Below, one piece after another: positions 45,423-53,248 of a stretch of DNA of 53,248 nt. The notes under the pieces are model-generated. The model made no database searches and was not told the DNA's origin. It was given only the letters and a program-made list of their open reading frames with translations. The number at the start of each line of letters is the position of its first letter. The first letter of the stretch is position 1. Where the stretch lies: contig JACMPO010000078.1 of assembly GCA_014377455.1 (NCBI GenBank), forward strand, positions 1 to 53,248, in the 5' to 3' direction. The stretch comes from Flavobacterium sp. (GTDB lineage Bacteria; Bacteroidota; Bacteroidia; Flavobacteriales; Flavobacteriaceae). Position numbers and translations under genes: made by a program.

Positions 45423-47498
45423 ATGAAAAAGTTAATTTTAATGTGCATTTTAAGCAACTTTTTTGCTTTTGCACAAATAGGAATTGGCACTACAACTCCA
45501 AATGGAGCACTAGATATTAATTCTTCTACGAATGGAGTAGTTGTACCAAATGTTGCTTTAACCTCAAGAATCGTTGCCGCGCCAATAGTAAATCCAAATG
45601 GAGGTGGCGCACCACTTTCTGGAACTTTAATTTGGAATACAGCAACTACGGGAACAGCTCCAAACAATGTGACTCCAGGATTTTACTACTGGGATGGTAG
45701 TACTTGGGTAGCAATAGCAGGTGATGGTGGAAAATATTGGACATTAAATGGTAACTCAGGAACTACAGGGTCAAATTACATCGGAACTTCTGATGCATCG
45801 AGTTTAAAATTATCAACAAATGCTACAGAAAGAGTAAGAGTATTATCAGGAACTGGACAAGTCGTGATAAATAATACGGGTGCACCATTTACTAATGATC
45901 GCTTGAGTGTTTACAATACAACTGCCACAGATAATGCAATTGCTGCTTATTCTACTTCAACAGGAACAGGAGTTTACGCTCAAAACACCGGAACAGGTTA
46001 TGGTATTTACGGGGTAAGTGCAAGTTCTGGTTATGGAGTAACAGGAACTAACAACAGTACAGGAATTGGCGTATTTGGCTCAAATTCAAGTACAGGTTAT
46101 GGCGTGTATGGGCAAAATACAAGTAGCACAGGCTATGGTGTATATGGTTATCAAGGAAGCAGTGGTTTCGGGGTTAGAGGTTATAATGCAAGCACAGGTA
46201 TAGGTGTATATGGTACAAGCGCAGGAGGTTCATTTTCTACAGGAGCTGGAGTATACGGAAATGCAAATTCTTCTAACGGAATCGGTATTTACGGAACATC
46301 TTCAGGAACAAACGGAACAGGGATTTTTGGATATGAAACTGCAACTGGAGGTGACGGAGTATATGGCGAGGCTACTCAAACAGGAAGATTTGGAGTTTGG
46401 GGTGTTAACAATAATGCGTCTGGGGTTGGAGCTAGAGGTTCATCATCAGGCACAACAGGCATAGGAGTTATTGGGATTACAAGTTCAGCAACTGGAACCA
46501 ATATTGGAGTTTTAGGTCAAAGTGCTTCAAATACTGGCTTTGGTATTTCAGGAGCAAATACAAATTCTTCTGGAACAGGTTTAATTGTATCTGGAAATAA
46601 TACAACTCAATTTTATTTAGGAACTGGTTCTGGAGCTTCAATGACTGGTACAAATATTGGAACACTTAGTTTAGGCACTAGTACAGCTAGTGGAAACGGA
46701 GTTATTGGAGTTGGTAATAATTTAAATTCAACAATTTATTCTCCTTCAACCGGAGCTGGAATGGTGGGAATTGGAACTCAATTTGGTGCAATAGGTTTTG
46801 CAACAACTTATGTAAACACAAACGGAAGTAATAATTCCATTTCAAATGGTGTAAATGCATCTGCAGGTGGTTATTTTGAAGTATTAAATGGAGGAATAGC
46901 ACAAACTTGGAGTTACGTTGGAGTAAAAGATAATTCTGGAACGAATAGAAAAATTATTGGAAATGGAACTGTAAATACCATTGTGAAAGATTTGGAAGGT
47001 AAATATGTAGCCTTGTCGAGTCCTGAGGCTCCAGAAAATTTGTTTCAGGATTATGGAACTGGAAAATTAAAAAATGGAAAAGCACATATTTCAATTGATC
47101 CAATTTTTGCTAAAAATATTGCTGTGAATGACAAACATCCACTTCGTGTTTTTGTGCAGCTTGAAGGAGATTGTGAAGGTGTTTATGTTTCTAAAAAAAA
47201 CCAAAACGGATTTGATGTAACCGAGTTAAAAAATGGATTATCAAACACCTCATTTACTTATTCTATCATTGCCAATAGAGCTGACGAAATTAATCAAGAC
47301 GGTACAAAGGCAAAATATTCTGACGAACGGTTTGTAAATGCTCCTGGACCAATAACCAAAACTAAAAGTGAATTGACCAGACAAACTTCAAATATCAATA
47401 ATATTTCTTTCGAAATAGATAAAAAAGCTAATGATACTGTAAATCAAAGTGCAGAAATTATAATTAAAAATAGACCAGTAAAAGAAATAAGAAAATAA
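45423..47498 (+). CDS. Exported Gly-rich repeat surface protein
   Basis: 691 residues with a short signal peptide (MKKLILMCILSNFFAFAQ). Mature start IGIGTTTPNGALDIN, then TPGFYYWDGSTWVAIAG, the same module as the pseudogene at 43023. Residues about 180-393 hold some 14 repeats of the form G-x-G-[VI]-[YF]-G-x-N/S-x-S/T-T, for example STGIGVFGSNSSTGYGVYG, spaced 12-17 residues apart. They should build a long beta-helix or fibre, like phage tail spikes. The C-terminal 180 residues are a distinct mixed domain (IGNGTVNTIVKDLEGKYVAL, LSSPEAPENLFQDYGTGKLK, HPLRVFVQLEGDCEGVYVSK). No T9SS type A domain is visible, so the export route is open. Confidence 0.8.
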   Translation: MKKLILMCILSNFFAFAQIGIGTTTPNGALDINSSTNGVVVPNVALTSRIVAAPIVNPNGGGAPLSGTLIWNTATTGTAPNNVTPGFYYWDGSTWVAIAGDGGKYWTLNGNSGTTGSNYIGTSDASSLKLSTNATERVRVLSGTGQVVINNTGAPFTNDRLSVYNTTATDNAIAAYSTSTGTGVYAQNTGTGYGIYGVSASSGYGVTGTNNSTGIGVFGSNSSTGYGVYGQNTSSTGYGVYGYQGSSGFGVRGYNASTGIGVYGTSAGGSFSTGAGVYGNANSSNGIGIYGTSSGTNGTGIFGYETATGGDGVYGEATQTGRFGVWGVNNNASGVGARGSSSGTTGIGVIGITSSATGTNIGVLGQSASNTGFGISGANTNSSGTGLIVSGNNTTQFYLGTGSGASMTGTNIGTLSLGTSTASGNGVIGVGNNLNSTIYSPSTGAGMVGIGTQFGAIGFATTYVNTNGSNNSISNGVNASAGGYFEVLNGGIAQTWSYVGVKDNSGTNRKIIGNGTVNTIVKDLEGKYVALSSPEAPENLFQDYGTGKLKNGKAHISIDPIFAKNIAVNDKHPLRVFVQLEGDCEGVYVSKKNQNGFDVTELKNGLSNTSFTYSIIANRADEINQDGTKAKYSDERFVNAPGPITKTKSELTRQTSNINNISFEIDKKANDTVNQSAEIIIKNRPVKEIRK

Positions 47499-47513
47499 AG
47501 TTTATACCACACA

Positions 47514-47849
47514 CTAGTGATTGTTACAAAAATATAAAAATCCCCAAAAAGACCTTTCCTTTAAATAGGCAAGGTCTTTTTCATTTTGATACGCTTCTCG
47601 TTCAAAAGAAATATTTCGGTAAGCTATATTTTTTTCTTTAAACGTATACCATTTTATTAAAAATTCAATGCCGTACCAAATAAAAAAAGGAACAATAAGT
47701 AGCTCTATTTGCTGACGAATATGAATTCTTTCATGATTTATTACAACTTCGTTTTGTTTCAAATTATTATCATAAACAATAACAAATGGAAAAATCGTGA
47801 TGCCACGAAAGCCTTTGGGAATTAAAAATTTAGAAACTATTATAATCAT
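47514..47849 (-). CDS. Small membrane protein with HExxH motif
   Basis: 111 residues. An HERIH motif (39-43) sits in NHERIHIRQQIELL, followed by a membrane helix (about 50-68) and FEREAYQNEKD (82-92) with possible third-ligand Glu residues. The order HExxH, helix, E-x-E is that of M56/BlaR1-like zinc peptidases, reduced to minimum size. The N-terminus is hydrophobic with a short loop (KGFRGITIFPFV). Members of this small family appear widespread in Flavobacteriia, but no activity has been shown to my knowledge. Convergent with the 45423 gene. Confidence 0.7.
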   Translation of the reverse strand: MIIIVSKFLIPKGFRGITIFPFVIVYDNNLKQNEVVINHERIHIRQQIELLIVPFFIWYGIEFLIKWYTFKEKNIAYRNISFEREAYQNEKDLAYLKERSFWGFLYFCNNH

Positions 47850-47876
47850 AACTACAAAGTTGGTAAATTTGTAACT

Positions 47877-48053
47877 ATGTTTAATGATAAAAAAGAAAAT
47901 AAATTAATAGAAGGTGAAGATTATTATCTAACGCCAGAAGGATACCGATGCTTTACCGAAAAACACCATCTAAAACGTGGTTACTGTTGCAAAAGTGGTT
48001 GCCGACATTGTCCTTACGGATTTGATAAAAAAACAGGTGAAATTAAGAAGTGA
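47877..48053 (+). CDS. 58-residue Cys-rich DUF5522-like protein
   Basis: Short ORF from the ATG at 47877 to TGA at 48051-48053. It reads EGEDYYLTPEGYRCFTEKHH then KRGYCCKSGCRHCPYGF. Five cysteines (one in YRCF, then CC-x3-C-x2-C) give a possible metal site, and the pattern fits DUF5522. It is divergent from the HExxH gene (27-bp gap), so the pair may share a promoter region. Function unknown. Confidence 0.8.
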   Translation: MFNDKKENKLIEGEDYYLTPEGYRCFTEKHHLKRGYCCKSGCRHCPYGFDKKTGEIKK

Positions 48054-48079
48054 TTTCTACTTATTAAATAGTAAAAAGT

Positions 48080-48186
48080 AAATATTAAAAAGCATGTCAC
48101 ACAGAGCGCAGTCGAAGTACTCTTGTTTGTCAAACTAAATATTAAAAAGCCACATTTTTGTCACACTGAGCGCAGTCGAAGTGCTC
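48080..48186. repeat. Two tandem intergenic repeat units (gagcgcagtcgaagt)
   Basis: Unit 1 (48080-48122) and unit 2 (48138-48186) share aaatattaaaaagc, a variable gap, then tgtcacac, gagcgcagtcgaagt and a final ctc. The tgtcacactgagcgcagtcg motif is one I associate with dispersed repeats in Flavobacterium. The 180-nt gap 48054-48233 before hutU holds nothing else clear. Confidence 0.6.
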
Positions 48187-48233
48187 CAAATTAAATATAT
48201 CAACACAGTACACAACCAATTATAAAATACAAA

Positions 48234-50216
48234 ATGACCTTTCAAGAACAAATTTTACAAGGAATTCCAGATAATTTACCAACTCCAAAACCCTATCAAT
48301 CAGAAATTAATCATGCGCCAAAACGTAAAGATATTTTATCTGCTGATGAAAAAAAATTAGCCTTGCAAAATGCACTTCGTTATTTTGATGCTAAACATCA
48401 CGCACTATTATTGCCCGAATTTAAAGAAGAATTAGAAACTTACGGTCGCATTTACATGTATCGTTTTCGTCCAGATTACGAAATTTTTGCACGACCAATT
48501 TCAGAATATCCAGGAAAATCGTTGCAAGCCAAAGCCATAATGCTGATGATTCAAAATAATTTAGACAATGCCGTGGCACAACATCCACATGAGCTGATTA
48601 CGTACGGCGGAAACGGTGGTGTTTTTTCTAATTGGGCTCAATATTTACTTACAATGCAGTATTTGGCAACAATGACTGACGAGCAAACATTAGCAATGTA
48701 TTCAGGGCATCCAATGGGATTATTTCCATCTCACAAAGAAGCACCACGAGTTGTAGTAACAAACGGAATGACTATCCCAAATTATTCCAAGCCTGACGAT
48801 TGGGAAAAAATGAATGCGCTTGGCGTTTCTCAATACGGTCAGATGACAGCTGGAAGTTATATGTACATTGGTCCGCAAGGCATTGTTCACGGCACTACAA
48901 TTACGGTTTTAAACGGATTCAGAAAAATTAAAAAATCTCCACAAGGTGGATTATTTGTAACTTCAGGACTTGGTGGCATGAGTGGTGCACAACCAAAAGC
49001 AGGAAATATTGCAGGTTGCATTACTGTTTGTGCCGAAGTAAATCCAAAAATTACACACATTCGTCATTCCCAAGGTTGGATAAATGAAGTAATTGAAAAC
49101 GTGGACGATCTTGTTATAAGAGTGAAAAATGCACAACAAAATAACGAAGTTGTTTCGATAGGTTATCTGGGAAATGTGGTTGACGTTTGGGAATCATTTG
49201 ACAAAGAAAATTTAAGTATCGATTTAGGTTCCGATCAAACTTCGTTGCACAATCCTTGGGCTGGTGGTTATTATCCTATGGGTTATTCATTTAATGAGTC
49301 GAACGACTTGATGGCAAATAATCCAGATAAGTTTAAAGAAGAAGTTCAAAAAACACTGCGTCGTCACGCCGATGCAATTAATAAGCATACCTCTAAAGGT
49401 ACCTATTTTTTTGATTACGGAAATGCCTTTTTATTAGAAAGTTCTCGCGCTGGCGCTGATGTCATGGCAGAAAATCACATCGATTTTAAATATAACAGCT
49501 ACGTACAAGATATCATGGGACCCATGTGTTTCGATTATGGTTTTGGTCCATTTCGATGGGTTTGTGCCTCTGGTAAGCCAGAAGATTTAGCTAAAACAGA
49601 TGCCATTGCATGTGAAGTTTTAGAAGAATTAATGAAAACTGCACCAGTAGAAATTCAGCAACAAATGGCTGATAATATTCAATGGATCAAAGGGGCACAA
49701 GACAATCAATTAGTCGTAGGTTCACAAGCTCGAATTTTATATGCAGATACTGAAGGGAGAATTAAAATTGCCGAAGCTTTTAACCAAGCAATTGCCAAAG
49801 GCGAAATAGGGACTATAATTTTAGGTCGCGATCACCACGATGTTTCTGGCACCGATTCACCTTACCGAGAAACTTCAAATATTTATGATGGTTCTCGTTT
49901 TACTGCCGATATGGCAATTCAAAATGTAATAGGCGACAGTTTTCGTGGCGCTACTTGGGTATCTATCCATAATGGTGGTGGCGTTGGCTGGGGCGAAGTT
50001 ATAAATGGAGGTTTTGGGATGGTGTTAGACGGAAGCAAAGAAGCATCAAAACGTTTAGAATCAATGCTTTTTTGGGATGTTACTAACGGAATTTCAAGAC
50101 GCAGTTGGGCTCGAAACGAAGGCGCAACATTTGCTATAAAACGCGCTATGGAAACCCAACCGTTACTAAAAGTTACTATTCCGAATTTAGTGGATGATGC
50201 TTTGTTAGATTTCTAA
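48234..50216 (+). CDS. hutU: Urocanate hydratase
   Basis: 660 residues, longer than the usual bacterial enzyme of about 555 and close in size to the animal UROC1 type. YGGNGGVFSNWAQYLLTMQY, YSGHPMGLFPSHKEAPRVVV, GLGGMSGAQPKAGNIAGC (NAD-binding), GYLGNVVDVWE, and FDYGFGPFRWVCASG with the catalytic-region Cys C444 are intact. The enzyme converts urocanate to imidazolone propionate with tightly bound NAD in histidine breakdown. No hutH, hutI or true hutG lies nearby; the arginase-like protein at 20358 is degenerate and far away. Confidence 0.96.
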   Translation: MTFQEQILQGIPDNLPTPKPYQSEINHAPKRKDILSADEKKLALQNALRYFDAKHHALLLPEFKEELETYGRIYMYRFRPDYEIFARPISEYPGKSLQAKAIMLMIQNNLDNAVAQHPHELITYGGNGGVFSNWAQYLLTMQYLATMTDEQTLAMYSGHPMGLFPSHKEAPRVVVTNGMTIPNYSKPDDWEKMNALGVSQYGQMTAGSYMYIGPQGIVHGTTITVLNGFRKIKKSPQGGLFVTSGLGGMSGAQPKAGNIAGCITVCAEVNPKITHIRHSQGWINEVIENVDDLVIRVKNAQQNNEVVSIGYLGNVVDVWESFDKENLSIDLGSDQTSLHNPWAGGYYPMGYSFNESNDLMANNPDKFKEEVQKTLRRHADAINKHTSKGTYFFDYGNAFLLESSRAGADVMAENHIDFKYNSYVQDIMGPMCFDYGFGPFRWVCASGKPEDLAKTDAIACEVLEELMKTAPVEIQQQMADNIQWIKGAQDNQLVVGSQARILYADTEGRIKIAEAFNQAIAKGEIGTIILGRDHHDVSGTDSPYRETSNIYDGSRFTADMAIQNVIGDSFRGATWVSIHNGGGVGWGEVINGGFGMVLDGSKEASKRLESMLFWDVTNGISRRSWARNEGATFAIKRAMETQPLLKVTIPNLVDDALLDF

Positions 50217-50234
50217 ATTTTAAATAAAATTCTA

Positions 50235-50894
50235 TTAAATAAAAGGCTCTGTTAATTTATTTTTGAAAGAAAACAGTACTAGTCCCACTTTTGATTTTAT
50301 TTTAAATCGGTCAAACAAAGCCACACGATAACCTTCAAGCGATTTTACAGAAAGTTCCATTTTTTCTGCCATTTGCTCATAGGTAAATTCTCTTTCATCG
50401 CAAACTAGTGTTAAAAATTCTAATTCCCTATCAGACAATCCAAAGTTTTTTTTGTCTGAAGGATGATTAGAATCATCATAGTTTTTAACCCGTTTTAGTA
50501 TTTCAGTTATATTATCGAATCCGATAGTTACTATGTTGTTTATGGCACATTTCAAATCGTTAGCGGTGCAACTTTTGTTTAAAAAACCTCTTGCACCAAA
50601 CTTATAAGCTTCGTCGATAATATTTTCGTCAAAATGCTGGGTTAATAATAACACTCTGTATTCTTCTTTTTTAATTTCCAATTTTTTTAAAACTTCAATT
50701 CCTGTCATGTTGGGCATGGAATAGTCAAGAATATATAGGTCGGGTACATCTGGTAACGGTATCGAATTTAAGAAATCAATACCGCTATCAAACTCATATA
50801 TTACTTTTATATCGCCCAATTTTTCTATCAGTTCGACTAAACCTTGTCTCACAATTTTGTGATCATCAATAATGCAAATTTTAATTGGATCCAT
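50235..50894 (-). CDS. NarL/LuxR-type response regulator of the terminal operon
   Basis: 219 residues. Receiver domain with D10/D11, phospho-acceptor D57 (LYILDYSM), T85 and K107 (FLNKS). C-terminal LuxR-type helix-turn-helix starting GLSDRELEFLTLVCDERE with recognition part VKSLEGYRVALFDRFKI. It overlaps the histidine kinase gene by 14 bp, so it is its translationally coupled cognate regulator. The DNA target is unknown; the 22-bp-spaced palindromes upstream of the operon (53035-53203) are an obvious candidate. Confidence 0.92.
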   Translation of the reverse strand: MDPIKICIIDDHKIVRQGLVELIEKLGDIKVIYEFDSGIDFLNSIPLPDVPDLYILDYSMPNMTGIEVLKKLEIKKEEYRVLLLTQHFDENIIDEAYKFGARGFLNKSCTANDLKCAINNIVTIGFDNITEILKRVKNYDDSNHPSDKKNFGLSDRELEFLTLVCDEREFTYEQMAEKMELSVKSLEGYRVALFDRFKIKSKVGLVLFSFKNKLTEPFI

Positions 50895-51669
50895 TTTGTA
50901 ATTTATTTTCTTGAAGTACTACAGTTGTTCCTATATTAGGTTGCGATTTAATTTCAAAATTGTATTGAATTATTTTTGCCCTATTGATGCAGTTTTCAAT
51001 TCCCATAGAGTACGATTTTTCTTTTATTTCATTTTGGTCAAAACCAATTCCGTTATCTTCAATCATAATTTTAAAATTGGTTGTAGATGTAATTGTAATT
51101 TTAATTTCAGTTGCTTTAGCATGTTTTAAAATATTGTTGATTGTTTCCTGAAAAATTCTAAAAATTACAATTTGTTCATCGGTTTTAAATGTTTTTTTAC
51201 CGTCGTCAACAGAAAGGATAACAGTAATGGTTTTGTTTTTTTTAATCCTATTTATTTCTTGTTCTATTGCTTTTATCAGTCCGTTTTTTATTAACCAATT
51301 GTTATTGAGCGAATGGCTAATTTGTCGAAGTGACTCCGACAAGATTTTTACCGATTCTGAAATTGGACTCAAATCATCCTCACACGTAGGATGATCCAGC
51401 TTTAGATTTTCTAACTGAAAATTAATTACCGTGAGTTTTTGCCCAGCGTCATCATGCAAATCTTGAGAAATAGAAGTTAATAATTGTTCTTGGGTTTCAA
51501 CAATAGCGCTATTTAATGTTTTTTGAAAAGCAATTTTGTTTTCATAAATCATTGCGTTATATTTTTTTATTTTTTGGATGTAGAGTTTTATTAAAACCAC
51601 ACAAAAAAGTACTACCAGACTTATGAATAGTAGACTTATTATAATTCCAAAAGCGATATCATGTATCAT
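50881..51669 (-). CDS. HisKA_3 sensor histidine kinase
   Basis: 262 residues. One N-terminal membrane helix (about 5-29), a coiled-coil linker, then the HisKA_3 dimerisation motif with H72 in SQDLHDDAGQKLT. HATPase: ETINNILKHAKATEI (N box), IEDNGIGFDQNEI (G1), SYSMGIENCINRAKII. NarX/DegS-type kinase with no periplasmic sensor domain, so the signal must come from elsewhere, perhaps from the membrane protein encoded 1 bp upstream. Overlaps the regulator gene by 14 bp. Confidence 0.92.
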   Translation of the reverse strand: MIHDIAFGIIISLLFISLVVLFCVVLIKLYIQKIKKYNAMIYENKIAFQKTLNSAIVETQEQLLTSISQDLHDDAGQKLTVINFQLENLKLDHPTCEDDLSPISESVKILSESLRQISHSLNNNWLIKNGLIKAIEQEINRIKKNKTITVILSVDDGKKTFKTDEQIVIFRIFQETINNILKHAKATEIKITITSTTNFKIMIEDNGIGFDQNEIKEKSYSMGIENCINRAKIIQYNFEIKSQPNIGTTVVLQENKLQNGSN

Positions 51670-51670
51670 T

Positions 51671-52309
51671 TTATTTTTTTCTTTCTTTAAAGAGGTATAG
51701 GTTTAGTAAGGAATAGTAGACGATGTCTACAAAATAAGTGATAAACGTGTAAAGTTCTATTTTGTTAAAAATAATTACATCTTTAATTGTTGAGTTTCTA
51801 AAACTAAAAACAATGCTCATACCCAAAAAAAACAATATTGGAGCAAATAACAGTATAAAGTTATTTGTTTTAAAAAAACTTAAGTTTTCCTTATTTAATT
51901 GATAATAACATTGATAAACAAAAATTAAAACATACGTAAGTGCACTGATGATAAAGGTGTAATAATTCAAATTTAGTTTTTCTATAAATAAAATATTTAA
52001 TAAACAAAAGAGTAAAAAAAGTAAAATCACGATTGATTTTACTTTTTTTAATTGTAATAAATTACAAAGAATTACAAGCCAAAAAAAGTTATTAATTATA
52101 AAATATAAATTGTAAATAATACAAATATCAAAATTTGATATAATAAAAAAAACCGTTAAAAATTCACTAAGTGCACTTGCTACTAAAATAACTAACAAAT
52201 AAGTATGCAGACTAGTCTTTTTAAAGTTAACAATAGTGATGCATAAAGTTATTAATACCAAAAATGATATTGGGTTAACTGTTTTGATAAAGGCAATTAT
52301 ATCATTCAC
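51671..52309 (-). CDS. Multi-pass membrane protein of the two-component operon
   Basis: 212 residues, about six to seven hydrophobic helices (for example 12-28, 34-53, 58-83, 87-110, 114-136, 148-169, 187-205) with very short loops and a basic end (LFKERKK). No family recognised. Its stop is 1 bp from the kinase start, so it belongs to the same transcript. The kinase has only one helix and no sensor, which makes this protein a plausible membrane sensor partner (7TM-like). That is inference from layout. Confidence 0.65.
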   Translation of the reverse strand: MNDIIAFIKTVNPISFLVLITLCITIVNFKKTSLHTYLLVILVASALSEFLTVFFIISNFDICIIYNLYFIINNFFWLVILCNLLQLKKVKSIVILLFLLFCLLNILFIEKLNLNYYTFIISALTYVLIFVYQCYYQLNKENLSFFKTNNFILLFAPILFFLGMSIVFSFRNSTIKDVIIFNKIELYTFITYFVDIVYYSLLNLYLFKERKK

Positions 52310-52338
52310 AAATTTATAATTAGTACACTCTTCATATT

Positions 52339-52971
52339 TTAAAGGACAATTTTTCCGCGAGGCGGATTGTAGGATATGTCATTGTACCTCAATGTTCCAT
52401 TACTAAATTGAATCCTTAAAGCAATGGTGTCTTGGTTATAAGAATTTTTAACTTTTACAAAAGTAATGGGTAGGTTATTAGAATTAGTATTCTCAAAAAT
52501 CAAACTCTGTATGTAAGGTGCAGAAAAAAAGAAATCATCTCCTTTAAAAGAAGATAAATTATCAATTAATTTTTTAGTTTCAATTAATGTGGGTTCCAGT
52601 GAATTTGCAGTAAAATGTAAGTAATGCGAATAGGTTAAGGTAGTAATATCCTGTCCTAAATGAGTATTCAAATCATCGATTGTTAAATACACTTGCTTGT
52701 TTCCAGTACTAATTTGCTCTACTATGTTTTGAGATAAATCTGTAGCATCATGAAGGTTTACAATGCCGGGATACGATTTTTCAAAATCAATGTATTTATC
52801 TAATAAAAGCAATGATAAAAGCTTTGATGCAACAGCACCATCAGAAAAGTCGAGTAAATAATGCGTCTCTGTTTTTTGAACTTCTCTCACACCTACTCTT
52901 TTTACAATTTCAATTTTTGTCAATTCTTCATTATCAGCTTGATTTCTTTTTACAAATAAGTTTTCACTCAT
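52339..52971 (-). CDS. Unknown soluble protein, first gene of the operon
   Basis: 210 residues, no signal peptide or membrane helix. Features seen: VGVREVQKTETHYLLDFSDG, LLSLLLLDKYIDFEKSYPGI, VNLHDATDLSQNIVEQIS, KQVYLTIDDLNTHLGQDITT, and a C-terminal NGTLRYNDISYNPPRGKIVL. I do not recognise a family. It precedes the membrane protein by 29 bp and follows the palindrome array by 63 bp. Possibly an input component of the signalling system. Confidence 0.6.
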   Translation of the reverse strand: MSENLFVKRNQADNEELTKIEIVKRVGVREVQKTETHYLLDFSDGAVASKLLSLLLLDKYIDFEKSYPGIVNLHDATDLSQNIVEQISTGNKQVYLTIDDLNTHLGQDITTLTYSHYLHFTANSLEPTLIETKKLIDNLSSFKGDDFFFSAPYIQSLIFENTNSNNLPITFVKVKNSYNQDTIALRIQFSNGTLRYNDISYNPPRGKIVL

Positions 52972-53034
52972 AATTTCTTAGTTTTTAAAGGTTATAATTA
53001 ATTTTTACAAAGATTATAACTTTTAAGTTACTAC

Positions 53035-53203
53035 AATTAGGGGAAACCCTAATTGAGTTAAGGAAAAACCCTAATTTTTTTAAGGAAAAACCCTAATTAC
53101 GTTAAAAGCCTCGAAACATAATATATTATTTATACAATAACAAATTTTTTCCGCATTATTTTTTAAGGAAAAATCCTTAAACCAATTAGGGTTTCCCCTA
53201 ATT
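53035..53203. promoter_or_regulatory. Five palindromic sites in two 22-bp-spaced clusters
   Basis: Site A aattaggggaaaccctaatt (53035-53054), B ttaaggaaaaaccctaatt (53058-53076), C the same as B (53080-53098): their ccctaatt parts start at 53047, 53069 and 53091, exactly 22 bp apart. Then D ttaaggaaaaatccttaa (53163-53180) and E aattagggtttcccctaatt (53184-53203), centres 22 bp apart. E is the exact reverse complement of A. Each is a GG/CC dyad around an A/T-rich centre. The 60 bp between the clusters are AT-rich. The rest of the end gap (52972-53248) shows no gene. Likely operator sites for the minus operon and/or a gene beyond 53248. Confidence 0.75.
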
Positions 53204-53248
53204 GTATTATATTTTTTTATTTTAGTTTTGAATCGTACTAATCTTAAA

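Noticed and set aside
46204..46464. 86-codon ORF in the Gly-rich repeat gene
   Set aside because: A frame-shifted reading of the repeats, rich in Gln/Glu/Leu as a by-product of repeat codons.
53035..53203. CRISPR array
   Set aside because: Repeat period of 22 bp leaves no spacers, sites are palindromic in both orientations and no cas genes are near.

Overview
The window is AT-rich chromosomal DNA of a member of the Bacteroidota, most likely a Flavobacterium-like Flavobacteriaceae. The evidence is a complete gldKLMN block (type IX secretion/gliding motility), a T9SS type A sorting domain, HYC_CC_PP, LptE and DUF5522 proteins of flavobacterial type, several probable TTG starts, and -7 boxes of the TAnnTTTG type. 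No strain-level call is possible from sequence reading alone.

Layout. 1-0.8 kb: a 3' half of a tRNA-Met that cannot fold as a tRNA (probable attachment-site remnant), a J-domain-like/KTSC protein, a very long perfect hairpin and the last codons of a lost OmpA-family gene. 0.85-3.8 kb: LuxR-type response regulator, LRR surface/periplasmic protein and a GAF histidine kinase, all minus strand. 3.9-8.6 kb: DUF1761, GNAT-like and AraC-type membrane regulator genes, small lipoproteins and DoxX. 8.6-11.6 kb: a minus-strand lipid kinase/PNPOx-like/DUF4345 operon divergent from an App1-like phosphatase. 11.7-24 kb (minus): ABC-F ATPase, an FAD oxidoreductase, gldK-gldL-gldM-gldN, an arginase-fold protein that has lost metal ligands, and topA; DUF983 sits here on the plus strand. 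24.2-31 kb (plus): miaB, sigma-54 activator, lptE, an unknown TPR-like gene, secG, groES and groEL, a housekeeping run with a sigma-54-like promoter candidate before groES. 31-40.4 kb: DedA, a probable metal-handling operon (HYC_CC_PP, TonB-dependent receptor, HMA protein), kmo, two small exported helical proteins, hemL, glucosaminidase and a D-cysteine desulfhydrase/ACC-deaminase-like enzyme.

40.5-47.5 kb is the accessory region. An intact T9SS substrate and an intact Gly-rich repeat surface protein are separated by about 2.8 kb in which everything is broken: an IS1182-type transposase head fused to the head of a surface protein gene, an adhesin-like gene with a nonsense codon, and a decayed IS982 element. 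The block is bracketed by two diverged direct copies of a roughly 150-bp promoter-type sequence, so it looks like the scar of recombination between two related surface-protein loci.

47.5-53.2 kb: a mini HExxH membrane protein, a 58-residue Cys-rich DUF5522 protein, hutU, and a minus-strand four-gene operon (unknown protein, multi-pass membrane protein, histidine kinase, LuxR-type regulator). Upstream of this operon lies the most striking non-coding signal: five related palindromic sites in two clusters, each site 22 bp from its neighbour. With the unknown membrane and soluble partners, this is the best candidate here for an undescribed regulatory system.
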